Below, piece after piece: positions 6,377-14,727 of a DNA stretch of 64,000 bases (position 1 is the stretch's first letter; every line of letters starts with the position of its first letter). The notes under the pieces are model-generated. The model was not told where the DNA came from. It ran no database searches and was given only the letters and a program-made list of their open reading frames with translations. This DNA is from Collinsella sp. GTDB lineage: Bacteria > Actinomycetota > Coriobacteriia > Coriobacteriales > Coriobacteriaceae. The stretch covers positions 1 to 64,000 of the forward strand of contig DXMK01000006.1 in the NCBI GenBank assembly GCA_019414245.1, read 5' to 3'. Made by a program: the position numbers and the translations under genes.

Positions 6377-6907
6377 ATGAATATCGTTGTATTGAGTGGT
6401 AGCCCGCGTAAGGGCGCCAATACCGACATCATGGTCGAGGCGTTTGCCGAGACCGCGCGTGAGGGCGGCAATACGGTCGAGGTCGTCCGCGTTGCCAGCA
6501 AGAAGATCGCCGGCTGCTTGGGATGCCAGTACTGCTTCGCCCATGAGGGTGTCTGCGTGCAGAAGGATGACATGGCCGACGTGATCGAGTCGCTGAAAGG
6601 CGCCGATATGGTCGTCTTTGCCTCGCCTATCTACTGGTTCGATATCACTGCGCAGGAGAAAGCCGCCATCGACCGCCTGTATGCCTTCGGTGCCACGGGA
6701 TTCCCGTTCACCAAGACGGCCCTTTTGCTCGATAGCCACAGCGAGGGCGTCTATGATGCGGCGATCGCTATGTACAAGTCGACCTGCGCGTACTGCAAGT
6801 GGGAGGACCAAGGCATTGTCACCATCAGCGGTATGACCGAGCGCGATAGCATGGCCTCCTCGCCCAAGTTGGAAGAGGTGCGAGAGCTCGCTCGCAAGCT
6901 CGCCTAA
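6377..6907 (+). CDS. NADPH-dependent FMN reductase-like flavoprotein with cysteine motif
   Basis: A 176-residue flavodoxin-fold protein with the phosphate-binding loop SGSPRKGANTD after the first strand and the FMN-contacting SPIYWF segment. The N-terminal half carries C47, C50, C53 and C60 (CLGCQYC...C), a pattern typical of iron-sulfur flavoproteins of anaerobes, although this member is short for that group. It probably reduces quinones or nitro- or azo-compounds with NAD(P)H. The start follows GAAGGAGGGAG. It lies 149 bp after the hydrolase in the same direction, behind a small GC-rich hairpin, and completes a redox and detoxification set. Confidence 0.8.
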   Translation: MNIVVLSGSPRKGANTDIMVEAFAETAREGGNTVEVVRVASKKIAGCLGCQYCFAHEGVCVQKDDMADVIESLKGADMVVFASPIYWFDITAQEKAAIDRLYAFGATGFPFTKTALLLDSHSEGVYDAAIAMYKSTCAYCKWEDQGIVTISGMTERDSMASSPKLEEVRELARKLA

Positions 6908-7072
6908 GGACAAGAAGAACGCATGGCAATCGGTTGTATCGCGAGTATATGAATAGTGGTGTATTCCCTCAAGTGTCGTATAGAACAATTTTTAAACGCA
7001 GAAAAATAACTGAAAACAAATTAATCCGCGTTAAAATATTGTCAAACAGAAGTTCATGAGGGAAGGTTACGT

Positions 7073-8362
7073 ATGCGTCGCAAGGCAGATGAGCTCCTTA
7101 GGGAATGGCGAGACAGGGCTGATAGAAAACCTTTGCTGGTCAAAGGCGTGCGCCAGTGTGGCAAGACCTATCTGCTCAGAACGTACGCCCAGGATCTTTT
7201 CGAATCGGTTGTCTACGTTAATCTCGAGAACGACCGGTCGGCGCGAGCGGATTTTTCGGGCGGTCTTGACCCTCATGCGATCGTACGCGCGATCGAGGCT
7301 CGTACGGGACAGCGTATCGTGCCTGGCAAAACCTTACTGTTCATTGACGAGATCCAGGCATGCGAGGAAGCGCTCACTTCCCTTAAATACTTTTGCGAAG
7401 ATGCTCCCGAGTATTACGTTGCGGCTGCTGGGTCGCTTCTTGGGGTTGCCATTAACCATCAGTCGTATTCGTTCCCCGTCGGAAAGACCGACTTGATTGA
7501 GATGACTCCACTCGATTTCGAGGAGTTTCTCTGGGCGATGGGGCACGATCAGCTGGTCGACGAGATACGCTCGTCATTCGAGTTAATGGGTCCTCTTGCG
7601 CCAAGCCTTCATGAAAAGGCGCTTGGGCTCTATCGACAGTATCTTGTTGTTGGCGGAATGCCCGAGGCGGTCCAAACGTACATCGATGATCAGTCAATCA
7701 TTGATGTGGCCGAAAAGCATCGGATTATTCTCGACGGATATTCCGCCGACACCAATAAATATGCTGATGAACGCTTGAGCGCAAAGACGCGTGCGTGCTT
7801 CGATTCCATTCCACAGCAGCTTGCCAAAGAGAATCGTAAATTTCAATACAAGGTAGTGCGAGCGGGGGGCAATGCGTCTCTCTTTGGAGATGCTCTCGAC
7901 TGGCTTGTATTGTCGGGTACGGTGGCGCGCTGCAGCCTAGTCGGGCAGATCGAAAGTCCTTTAGGGGCCTTCGTTAACCCTTCTGCTTTTAAAATCTATC
8001 AGGCGGATACGGGGCTGCTCGTCTCCAAGGCCGGTGCTCAACGCGCCGATATTCTTGCCGGCATCGGCGGCACATTCATGGGTGCACTTACCGAAAACTA
8101 CGTTGCCCAACAGCTTTCAGCCATGGGCTATCCGCTGCATTATTGGGCGCGAGATAATCGTGCGGAAATCGACTTTGTAGTAGAGAAGCAGGGATGTTTG
8201 TCTGCGATTGAAGTCAAGGCGGGGGAGAACACAAGATCTCGAAGCCTGTCCTCACTTAAAAAGACCCATCCGGGCGTGCGCCTTATCAGACTATCGACTA
8301 AGCCCTTTGGGATGAATGATGGGCTTATGTCTGTTCCACTTTATGCGGCATTTTGTCTATAG
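7073..8362 (+). CDS. AAA ATPase with DUF4143 C-terminal domain
   Basis: A 429-residue ATPase. Walker A is GVRQCGKT (K31, T32), Walker B is LLFIDEIQ (D92, E93), and a sensor-like region AAAGSLLG follows. The C-terminal DUF4143 part contains EIDFVV (D367) and IEVKAG (E380, K382), a D-ExK pattern like the PD-(D/E)XK nuclease fold. These proteins are widespread in anaerobes with no established function; links to mobile DNA or defence have been suggested by context. The start has GGGAAGG upstream and the preceding 160 bp is strikingly AT-rich, with an inverted TTTAAACGC/GCGTTAAA pair. A monocistronic unit is likely. Confidence 0.85.
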   Translation: MRRKADELLREWRDRADRKPLLVKGVRQCGKTYLLRTYAQDLFESVVYVNLENDRSARADFSGGLDPHAIVRAIEARTGQRIVPGKTLLFIDEIQACEEALTSLKYFCEDAPEYYVAAAGSLLGVAINHQSYSFPVGKTDLIEMTPLDFEEFLWAMGHDQLVDEIRSSFELMGPLAPSLHEKALGLYRQYLVVGGMPEAVQTYIDDQSIIDVAEKHRIILDGYSADTNKYADERLSAKTRACFDSIPQQLAKENRKFQYKVVRAGGNASLFGDALDWLVLSGTVARCSLVGQIESPLGAFVNPSAFKIYQADTGLLVSKAGAQRADILAGIGGTFMGALTENYVAQQLSAMGYPLHYWARDNRAEIDFVVEKQGCLSAIEVKAGENTRSRSLSSLKKTHPGVRLIRLSTKPFGMNDGLMSVPLYAAFCL

Positions 8363-8388
8363 GGATGATGCTGCTGTAATGCATGGAT

Positions 8389-8424
8389 GGGCCCGGAGCT
8401 CAGTATTTACTGCGCTTCGGGCCC
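8389..8424. terminator. Hairpin between convergent ATPase and parC-like genes
   Basis: Stem GGGCCCGGAGC with GCTTCGGGCCC around an inner palindrome CAGTATTTACTG. There is no long T tract, so it may act as a two-way pause or mRNA-end structure. Confidence 0.45.
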
Positions 8425-8463
8425 CGTTGGTTTGTGGCTTGGACCAGTTCGACTGCCGTCGTC

Positions 8464-10704
8464 CTAGTCAAACAAACTCGGCATGTCATTTTCCTTCATG
8501 AGGGCGCCGGCGGAGGGCAGGCTCTGCGCGGTGAACTTCTCGGCCGAGACGCCGGCGCCAAGGATTTCCTCGGTCGTGCCGACGGTGGTGACCGAGCGGC
8601 CCTTCTTGGCCGTAAAGGCCTGGACGCCCTGCGTGTTGGTGGTCGTCTTGGTCTTGAGCAGCGACGTGTTGAAGTTCATCAGGCGGTAGTCGCTCGAGAC
8701 CAGCGCGAGGTCGCGGTCCTCCTTGAGCACCTGCGCATACAGCAGCTTGCTGCCGCCGTAGATGGCGTTCTTAAGGCGCTTGCGGTTGGTCTTGGTAGCG
8801 TATCCAGAAAGCGCGACACGCACCACGCGGCCGTTCTCAAAGACGAACAGCACGTCGGCCTTGTAGTCCTCGGGGTCGATGACCCAGATGACGCTCTCGT
8901 CGGGTTCCATCTCAAGATCGGTCGGAAGGTACGAGCCCAGCTGGGCCGACTTGGTGTCCTCAAACGCCGCGACCTTGCACTTGTACACCTGGCTCTTGTT
9001 GGTAAAGACCAGCAGCTCGTGGGTGTTGGAGGACGGGAACTCGATAAAGGGTTTGTCGCCGTCCTTGTACTTGAGCGTGGTCGCTTTCTTGAGCACACGG
9101 TCCGTCATCTTCTTAAGGTAGCCATCGCGCGAGAGCATGATGGTAACGGGGTACTCCTCGACCTCGGGCTCCAAGCTTACCTCGATAACCTCATGGGGCT
9201 CGATCCTGCCCGTGCGGCGCGGCATCACGTACTTCTTGTTGACCGCTGCTAGCTCGTCGCTGATGACCTTCTTGATGTTCTCCTCGCTGGAGAGGATCTC
9301 CTCAAGCTCGGCAATCTCGCCCTCGAGCTTGGCGATGTCCTTGGTGCGGTTGAGGATGTACTCCTCGTTGATGTTGCGGAGCTTAAGCTCGGCGACAAAC
9401 TCGGCCTGGGTCTCGTCGATGTCGAAACCCTGCATAAGGTTGGGTACAACCTCTGCCTCGAGCTTAGTGCCGCGGATGATGGCGATGGCCTTGTCGATGT
9501 CGAGCAGAATTGCCTCAAGGCCGTGCAGCAGGTGCAGGCGCTCGGACTTTTTGCCCAGGTCAAAGTTAATGCGGCGACGCGTGGACGCAATACGCCACTT
9601 GACCCACTCGTGCAGAATCTGGCGCACGCCCATAACACGGGGATAGCCGTCGACGAGCACGTTGAAGTTGCACGAGAACGAATCCTGCAGCGTGGTCGAG
9701 CGATAGAGCTTGGCCATGAGCTTGTCGGGGTCGACGCCGCGCTTAAGGTCGATGGCGATGCGCAGACCCGAAAGGTCGGTCTCGTCGCGGATGTCGGCGA
9801 TCTCCTTGACCTTGCCCTCCTTGGAGAGCTTGACGATGCGTTCGATGATGACATCGGTCTTGGTGGTGTAGGGGATCTCGTACACCTCGATGATGCGCTC
9901 TTCGGGAATCCAGCGCCAGCGGGAGCGAATCTGGAAGCTGCCAAGACCGGTCTCGATGATCTTCTCCATCTCCTCGCGGCGGTAGATAATCTCGCCGCCG
10001 GTCGAGAAATCGGGCATGGGCATGTACTCGAGCAGGTCGCAGTCGGGGTCCTTCAGGTAGTGCATCGTGGCGGTGCAGACCTCGTTGAGGTTGAAGCCGC
10101 AGATATCGGACGCCATAGCGACGCCGATGCCCTTGTTGGCCGAGACGAGGATGTTGGGGAACGTGGTGGGCAGCAGACGCGGCTCCTTCATGGCACCGTC
10201 GTAGCTGTCAACGAAGTCGACCGGGTCCTTGTCGATGTCTTTGAAGATCTCGGCGCTGATGGGGGAGAGCTTGGCCTCGGTATAACGCGAGGCGGCGTAG
10301 CTCAGGTCGCCCGAATAGTACTTGCCAAAGTTGCCCTTCGACTCCACGAAAGGAGCAAGCAGCGCCTCGTTGCCCGTGGCCAGGCGCACCATCGTCTCGT
10401 AGATGGCGGCGTCGCCGTGTGGGTTGAGCTTCATGGTCTGGCCCACGATGTTGGCGCTCTTTTGGCGCTCGCCCTTGAGCAGGCCCATCTTGTACATAGT
10501 GTAGAGCAGCTTGCGGTGCGAGGGCTTAAAGCCGTCGATCTCGGGGAATGCACGCGAGACGTTGACGCTCATAGCGTAGGGCATGTAGTTGACCTCGAGC
10601 GTCTGCGTAATCGGCTGGTCGGTGACCTCGGAGTGCAGGCCGATGACGTTCTCGGCGTTGACCTGCTTTTTCTTGGGCTGGTTCTTCGTCTTCTTCTTTG
10701 CCAC
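8464..10704 (-). CDS. parC: Type IIA topoisomerase subunit A, ParC-like
   Basis: A 746-residue DNA breakage-reunion subunit. After a lysine-rich start (MAKKKTKNQPKKKQ) comes the winged-helix domain with PSHRKLLYTMYKMG and the catalytic tyrosine Y141 in AASRYTEAKLS. The tower and coiled-coil follow (residues about 340-480), then a beta-pinwheel C-terminal domain. The GyrA-box of true gyrases is not seen. It follows the ParE-like gene with a 45-bp gap on the same strand. Together they form a second type IIA enzyme of the clostridial ParE/ParC-like class, distinct from the canonical GyrA/GyrB, which lies outside this window. Decatenation is the expected role; whether it also supercoils DNA cannot be decided from sequence. 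Confidence 0.85.
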   Translation of the reverse strand: MAKKKTKNQPKKKQVNAENVIGLHSEVTDQPITQTLEVNYMPYAMSVNVSRAFPEIDGFKPSHRKLLYTMYKMGLLKGERQKSANIVGQTMKLNPHGDAAIYETMVRLATGNEALLAPFVESKGNFGKYYSGDLSYAASRYTEAKLSPISAEIFKDIDKDPVDFVDSYDGAMKEPRLLPTTFPNILVSANKGIGVAMASDICGFNLNEVCTATMHYLKDPDCDLLEYMPMPDFSTGGEIIYRREEMEKIIETGLGSFQIRSRWRWIPEERIIEVYEIPYTTKTDVIIERIVKLSKEGKVKEIADIRDETDLSGLRIAIDLKRGVDPDKLMAKLYRSTTLQDSFSCNFNVLVDGYPRVMGVRQILHEWVKWRIASTRRRINFDLGKKSERLHLLHGLEAILLDIDKAIAIIRGTKLEAEVVPNLMQGFDIDETQAEFVAELKLRNINEEYILNRTKDIAKLEGEIAELEEILSSEENIKKVISDELAAVNKKYVMPRRTGRIEPHEVIEVSLEPEVEEYPVTIMLSRDGYLKKMTDRVLKKATTLKYKDGDKPFIEFPSSNTHELLVFTNKSQVYKCKVAAFEDTKSAQLGSYLPTDLEMEPDESVIWVIDPEDYKADVLFVFENGRVVRVALSGYATKTNRKRLKNAIYGGSKLLYAQVLKEDRDLALVSSDYRLMNFNTSLLKTKTTTNTQGVQAFTAKKGRSVTTVGTTEEILGAGVSAEKFTAQSLPSAGALMKENDMPSLFD

Positions 10705-10749
10705 GATTTCCTCTTGAACTTCTTATGGGCCGTCGTTATCGATTTGCTG

Positions 10750-12747
10750 CTACTGCAGGTCCAGCTGGTCCAGGTATTCCTTGCCGTGCTCGGAGATGTG
10801 ACGCTTGCGGCCCGTCTCGTCGTTGCCCAGCAACAGGTTGAACATGGTCTCCATCTTGGTGACGTCCTCGGGTTCTACCTTGATCAGGCGGCGCGTCTCG
10901 GGGTTCATGGTGGTGAGCCACATCATGTCCGGATCGTTCTCACCAAGACCCTTGGAGCGGTTGATCGAGCACTTCTGGTCGCCAATCTCCTTGAGGATGC
11001 CGTTCTTCTCGAGCTCGGTGTAGGCAAAGTAGGTCTTCTCTTTGCAGTTGATCTCGTAGAGCGGCGACTCGGCGATATACACGTAGCCCTCGTCGATAAG
11101 CGTGGGCACCAGGCGATAGAGCATGGTGAGCACAAGCGTGCGGATGTGATAACCGTCGACGTCGGCGTCCGTACAGATGATGACCTTGTTCCAGTTGAGG
11201 TTGTCCAGGTCAAAGGCGCCAAGGTTCTTGATGCGCTTGTCCTTGATCTCCACACCGCAGCCCAGCACGCGCATGAGGTCCATGATGATGTCGGACTTAA
11301 AGATGCGCGGGTAGTCCTCTTTCAGACAGTTGAGGATCTTGCCTCGGACGGGCATAACACCCTGGAACTCGGCATCGCGCGAGGTGCGGATGGCGCCTGC
11401 TGCCGAGTCGCCCTCTACGATGTAGATCTCGCGACGGCTCTTGTCCTTGGAGCGGCAGTCGATGAACTTCTGCACGCGGTTGGCCATGTCGGTCTTCTGC
11501 TGCAGATTGGTCTTGATGCTCTGGCGCGTCTTCTCGGCGTTCTCGCGCGAGCGCTTGTTGATGAGCACCTGCTCCATGATCTTGTTGGCGGCGTCTTTGT
11601 TCTCGATCAGATAGGTCGAGAGGCGCTCCTTAAAGAATGCCGTCATCGCCTGCTGGATAAAGCGGTTATTGATGGCCTTCTTAGTCTGGTTTTCGTAGGA
11701 CGTCTGGGTGGAGAAGCAGTTGGTCACCAGCACCAGACAGTCCTGGACGTCCTGCCACTTAATGCCGCTCTCGTTTTTGTTGTACTTGCCCTGTTGCTTG
11801 ATGTAGGCATCGATGGCGCTGGTCAGAGCACTACGGGCCGCCTTCTCCGGCGAGCCACCGTTCTCGAGCCATGATGAGTTGTGGTAGTACTCCTGCATTG
11901 TGAGGGTGCGCGAGAAGCACATGCACGCGGTGATCTTTACGTTGTAGTCGGGCAGGTCCTCGCGGTCGCGACCGCGACGGTCAGCCTCGATAAAGAAGGG
12001 CTCGGTAAGGTAGTCGGTACCGACCTTCTCGAGCACGTAGTCCTCGATGCCCTTGGGATAGCAAAAATCCTCTTCGGAAAACTCGCCATCGTCGCCCTCA
12101 ATGCGCAGGCGGAAGGTCACGTTGGCGTTGACCACGGCCTGGCGGCGCATGGTCTCGCGATACCAGTCGTGGGGAATGCTGATCGAGGTAAAGACCTCAA
12201 GATCGGGGCGCCACTTGATGGTGGTGCCGGTGCGGTCCTCGTCGCTGGGCTCGATCTCAAGCGCTTTCTTTTTGGCGCCAACGACCTTGCCTTTCTTAAA
12301 GTGCAGGGAGTACTTGTTGCCGTCGCGCCAAACCGTGACGTCCATGTACTCGGATGCGTACTGGGTCGCGCACGAGCCCAGGCCGTTGGTACCGAGCGAG
12401 AAGTCGTAGTCGCCGCCCTGGTTGTTGTTGTATTTGCCACCTGCGTAGAGCTCGCAAAAGACGAGCTCCCAGTTAAAGCGCTTCTCGGAGGGGTTCCAGT
12501 CGAGCGGGCAGCCGCGGCCGTTGTCCTCTACCTGAATGGAACCATCGCGAAAGGCGGTAAGGGTGATGAGCTTGCCGTAGCCCTGGCGCGCCTCGTCAAC
12601 GGCGTTGGACAGGATCTCGAAGGCGGCATGCGCGCAGCCGTCGAGTCCGTCCGAGCCAAAGATAACGGCGGGGCGCAGGCGTACGCGCTCCTCGTCCTTG
12701 AGCTGACGAATACTGTCGTTACCATAGTTTGCGGTGTTTTTTGCCAT
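10750..12747 (-). CDS. parE: Type IIA topoisomerase subunit B, ParE-like
   Basis: A 665-residue ATPase subunit. The GHKL pocket is visible: E44 and N48 in FEILSNAVDEA and D75 in VEDNGRG. The Toprim domain shows EGDSAAGAI and DADVDGYHIRT, followed by the PVRGKILNCLKE loop. The EGDSAAG sequence differs from the EGDSAGG of GyrB and classical ParE and resembles a divergent clade of Firmicutes. I chose the ATG at 12747 (MAKNTANYGN) rather than the frame start at 12846, since homology begins there; AAGGAG is rather far at 14 nt, and an in-frame ATG 45 nt upstream is the alternative. It is the first gene of a two-gene operon. Confidence 0.85.
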   Translation of the reverse strand: MAKNTANYGNDSIRQLKDEERVRLRPAVIFGSDGLDGCAHAAFEILSNAVDEARQGYGKLITLTAFRDGSIQVEDNGRGCPLDWNPSEKRFNWELVFCELYAGGKYNNNQGGDYDFSLGTNGLGSCATQYASEYMDVTVWRDGNKYSLHFKKGKVVGAKKKALEIEPSDEDRTGTTIKWRPDLEVFTSISIPHDWYRETMRRQAVVNANVTFRLRIEGDDGEFSEEDFCYPKGIEDYVLEKVGTDYLTEPFFIEADRRGRDREDLPDYNVKITACMCFSRTLTMQEYYHNSSWLENGGSPEKAARSALTSAIDAYIKQQGKYNKNESGIKWQDVQDCLVLVTNCFSTQTSYENQTKKAINNRFIQQAMTAFFKERLSTYLIENKDAANKIMEQVLINKRSRENAEKTRQSIKTNLQQKTDMANRVQKFIDCRSKDKSRREIYIVEGDSAAGAIRTSRDAEFQGVMPVRGKILNCLKEDYPRIFKSDIIMDLMRVLGCGVEIKDKRIKNLGAFDLDNLNWNKVIICTDADVDGYHIRTLVLTMLYRLVPTLIDEGYVYIAESPLYEINCKEKTYFAYTELEKNGILKEIGDQKCSINRSKGLGENDPDMMWLTTMNPETRRLIKVEPEDVTKMETMFNLLLGNDETGRKRHISEHGKEYLDQLDLQ

Positions 12748-12801
12748 GCTCGCTCTCTCGATGCTCCTTTGCTGCGTTGTAGTCATATAGATAGTCAAGG
12801 T

Positions 12802-12830
12802 AGCATAGCCCAGGCCTCGGACGATTCCAA
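12802..12830 (-). promoter_or_regulatory. Promoter of the parE-parC-like operon
   Basis: On the minus strand TTGGAA and TATGCT are separated by exactly 17 bp, about 55 bp upstream of the chosen parE start. Confidence 0.6.
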
Positions 12831-12981
12831 CTAACACGAATTCCATCGAACGCGCGTTCGGAGTCGGTGACCTTTAGCTTCTGCGGTCATTCCCTGCGCG
12901 GCGTGGTGCTCGTGTTAAAACCGTGGCTTATCGGCTGGTAGAATTGCCGCATCAAGACTGCATGTTGTTTGAGGGGGCGCA

Positions 12982-13542
12982 ATGACTGAGAAAGAGAAGA
13001 TGGAGCGCGGGGAGTGGCATGATGCCAACTTTGACGAGGAGCTCCTGGCGCAACGCGCAAAGGCGGAGGCGCTCTGCTATGACTTTAATATGGCAAAACC
13101 CGGAAGCGACGCGCAGCTTGACGCTTTGAAATCCTTGCTCGATACCGATCTTCCGCAAGGGCTGACGGTCCTTTCGCCTGCCTACTTTGACTACGGGAGC
13201 AAGACGAGCTTTGGTGAGGGCTGCTTTGTAAACCATGGCTGCTACTTTATGGACGGCGGCTCTATCACCTTTGGTGGCAACGTGTTTATCGGGCCGTTTT
13301 GCGGCTTCTACACCGCTTCGCACCCCCTAAAGGCAAAGGACCGCAACTTGGGTCTCGAGAAGGCTCTGCCTATTGTTGTAGGCGATAACTGCTGGTTTGG
13401 CGCGAACGTATCCGTGTTGCAGGGGGTTACCATCGGCAGCGGTTGCGTAATTGCCGCGGGCAGCGTCGTGACGGAAGACCTTCCGGACAACGTGGTGGCG
13501 GCAGGCGTTCCCGCGGTCGTCAAGAAGATCATCGAACAATAA
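12982..13542 (+). CDS. Sugar O-acetyltransferase (maltose/galactoside acetyltransferase family)
   Basis: A 186-residue left-handed beta-helix acetyltransferase. The N-terminal cap MTEKEKMERGEWHDANFDEE matches Maa/LacA proteins, and hexapeptide repeats fill the rest, including the VFIGPFCGFYTASHP segment with the catalytic histidine and the GDNCWFGANVSVLQGVTIG stretch that binds acetyl-CoA. It transfers acetyl from acetyl-CoA to a sugar hydroxyl, possibly to detoxify non-metabolised sugars. An extended -10 (TGGTAGAAT) lies about 40 bp upstream and GAGGGGG precedes the ATG. It appears monocistronic. Confidence 0.85.
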   Translation: MTEKEKMERGEWHDANFDEELLAQRAKAEALCYDFNMAKPGSDAQLDALKSLLDTDLPQGLTVLSPAYFDYGSKTSFGEGCFVNHGCYFMDGGSITFGGNVFIGPFCGFYTASHPLKAKDRNLGLEKALPIVVGDNCWFGANVSVLQGVTIGSGCVIAAGSVVTEDLPDNVVAAGVPAVVKKIIEQ

Positions 13543-13724
13543 CGGAGCTATTAAACGATGGGGCACGCATGGTTCCGGCAAATCCGGTTATTGGCGTGCG
13601 CGTTGGCCATGCTGATAAGTCCCACTTACTCGGGTCCTTCCGACTCGGTTTTGTCCAAGTAAGTTTGAATAGCGAATCGAAATTGTTATGTCCACATGGC
13701 GATGGCGAACATGGTTTCCATAAT
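13543..13724. other. Intergenic region, nothing clear
   Basis: About 180 bp after the acetyltransferase gene without a convincing gene or terminator. The promoter and operator of the next gene begin at 13725. Confidence 0.4.
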
Positions 13725-13791
13725 GACAGATATAGTTGACATCTTGTGAAGGATGCAATATATTTCTGTCATGTTGCAACGGATATCTGTC
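13725..13791 (+). promoter_or_regulatory. Promoter with flanking inverted-repeat operator for the XRE gene
   Basis: TTGACA (13736-13741) and TATATT (13759-13764) are 17 bp apart, a near-consensus housekeeping promoter. A perfect 9-bp inverted repeat GACAGATAT (13725-13733) / ATATCTGTC (13783-13791) is centred on the -10 box. This symmetry suggests binding of a repressor dimer or looped pair, most likely the XRE protein encoded just downstream (inference). Confidence 0.65.
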
Positions 13792-13812
13792 CACATTTAC
13801 GAAAGGAACTCC

Positions 13813-14043
13813 ATGCCGGGCAAAAAGAACCTACGCATGAAGGCGGCACGCGCGGCGGCTGGCCTTTCGCAAGCTGACTTAGCCCAAGCCGTGGGCGTTA
13901 CGCGCCAAACCATCGGCCTTATCGAGGCGGGCGGCTACAACCCCACGCTCAATTTATGTGTAGCGATCTGCAAAGCGCTGCACGTGACGTTGAACGATCT
14001 GTTTTGGGAAGACGAAACCGACGCCGACCCTAATACTCTTTAG
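13813..14043 (+). CDS. Small XRE-family transcriptional regulator
   Basis: A 76-residue single-domain helix-turn-helix protein (AARAAAGLSQADLAQAVGVTRQTIGLIEAG, residues 11-40) with a short acidic tail. It resembles the YozG-type regulators that sit beside small membrane proteins. The ATG is preceded by AAAGGAACTCC. It is translationally close (9 bp) to the membrane-protein gene that follows, so the two form one operon, probably repressed by this protein through the inverted repeat around the promoter. Confidence 0.85.
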   Translation: MPGKKNLRMKAARAAAGLSQADLAQAVGVTRQTIGLIEAGGYNPTLNLCVAICKALHVTLNDLFWEDETDADPNTL

Positions 14044-14052
14044 GAGTTCACT

Positions 14053-14637
14053 ATGAAATATGAAGATCTGAAAATCGTGCAAAAGTGGCGTGAATATGCC
14101 GGCCCAAAGGATGAACGCCTGGAGGCTGAGAACGCGAAGATCTACAAGATTGGTTTCGTGCTGCTTTCGTTTGGCATGTTGATGATCTTTTTCTACCAGT
14201 TTATAGCTCGACAGGTTGCGTGGGTTCACAGCGACGCCAGTGAAATGCCGCATGGCTTTGCAACGCCATTCGAGGCAGCCATGTATTTGTGGCTCGTTCT
14301 CGTGATGTTGATTTGTGCAGGACTGCAAACGCGGAAGGGCTATGTCGATACCAATCGTTTTGGGCAAACCGAGCATCTTCCTGTTGGATATTTCCTGCTT
14401 GTCAGCGGTCTTAGCGGCACCGCGTTCGCGCTTGTTATTGCCGCAATGCGCTGTGTCGCTGAGACGCAGATCGTACCGCTCGAAGGCGTCTTTTGGTTGG
14501 CAAACCTGGCCACGGGCGTGTTCTGCGGTGCGACGATTTTCGCGGCCACGTTTGCTGTCCTGTGCGCAACGTTTTTCACGGCGAAAAGACGCCGTGCCAA
14601 GCTCGAGGCAGAACTCGACTCCTCAGACGATATTTAA
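14053..14637 (+). CDS. Four-helix membrane protein paired with XRE regulator (DUF6773-like)
   Basis: A 194-residue integral membrane protein with four predicted transmembrane segments (around residues 32-50, 78-95, 112-132 and 150-172) and charged ends. The N-terminus MKYEDLKIVQKWREYAG and the overall layout match membrane proteins that recur next to YozG-type XRE regulators in Firmicutes and Coriobacteria. Function is unknown. The RBS is AGGAG 9 bp downstream of the regulator stop. A terminator follows. Confidence 0.7.
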   Translation: MKYEDLKIVQKWREYAGPKDERLEAENAKIYKIGFVLLSFGMLMIFFYQFIARQVAWVHSDASEMPHGFATPFEAAMYLWLVLVMLICAGLQTRKGYVDTNRFGQTEHLPVGYFLLVSGLSGTAFALVIAAMRCVAETQIVPLEGVFWLANLATGVFCGATIFAATFAVLCATFFTAKRRRAKLEAELDSSDDI

Positions 14638-14644
14638 TGTGCAA

Positions 14645-14680
14645 TGGGCCGGCTCTGGGTATCCAGAACCAGCCCATTTT
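14645..14680 (+). terminator. Intrinsic terminator of the XRE operon
   Basis: Stem TGGGCCGGCTCTGG with CCAGAACCAGCCCA (one mismatch) followed by TTTTG. Confidence 0.65.
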
Positions 14681-14727
14681 GATGTTCGATGAGCCGAGTC
14701 GGCGTCTCTCACAAAAGTAGCTAGGAG

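Noticed and set aside
9523..11874. A 783-codon open frame antisense to the topoisomerase genes
   Set aside because: It is the valine- and leucine-rich reverse frame that high-GC coding DNA produces, with no ribosome-binding site and no family signature, and it spans both real genes.
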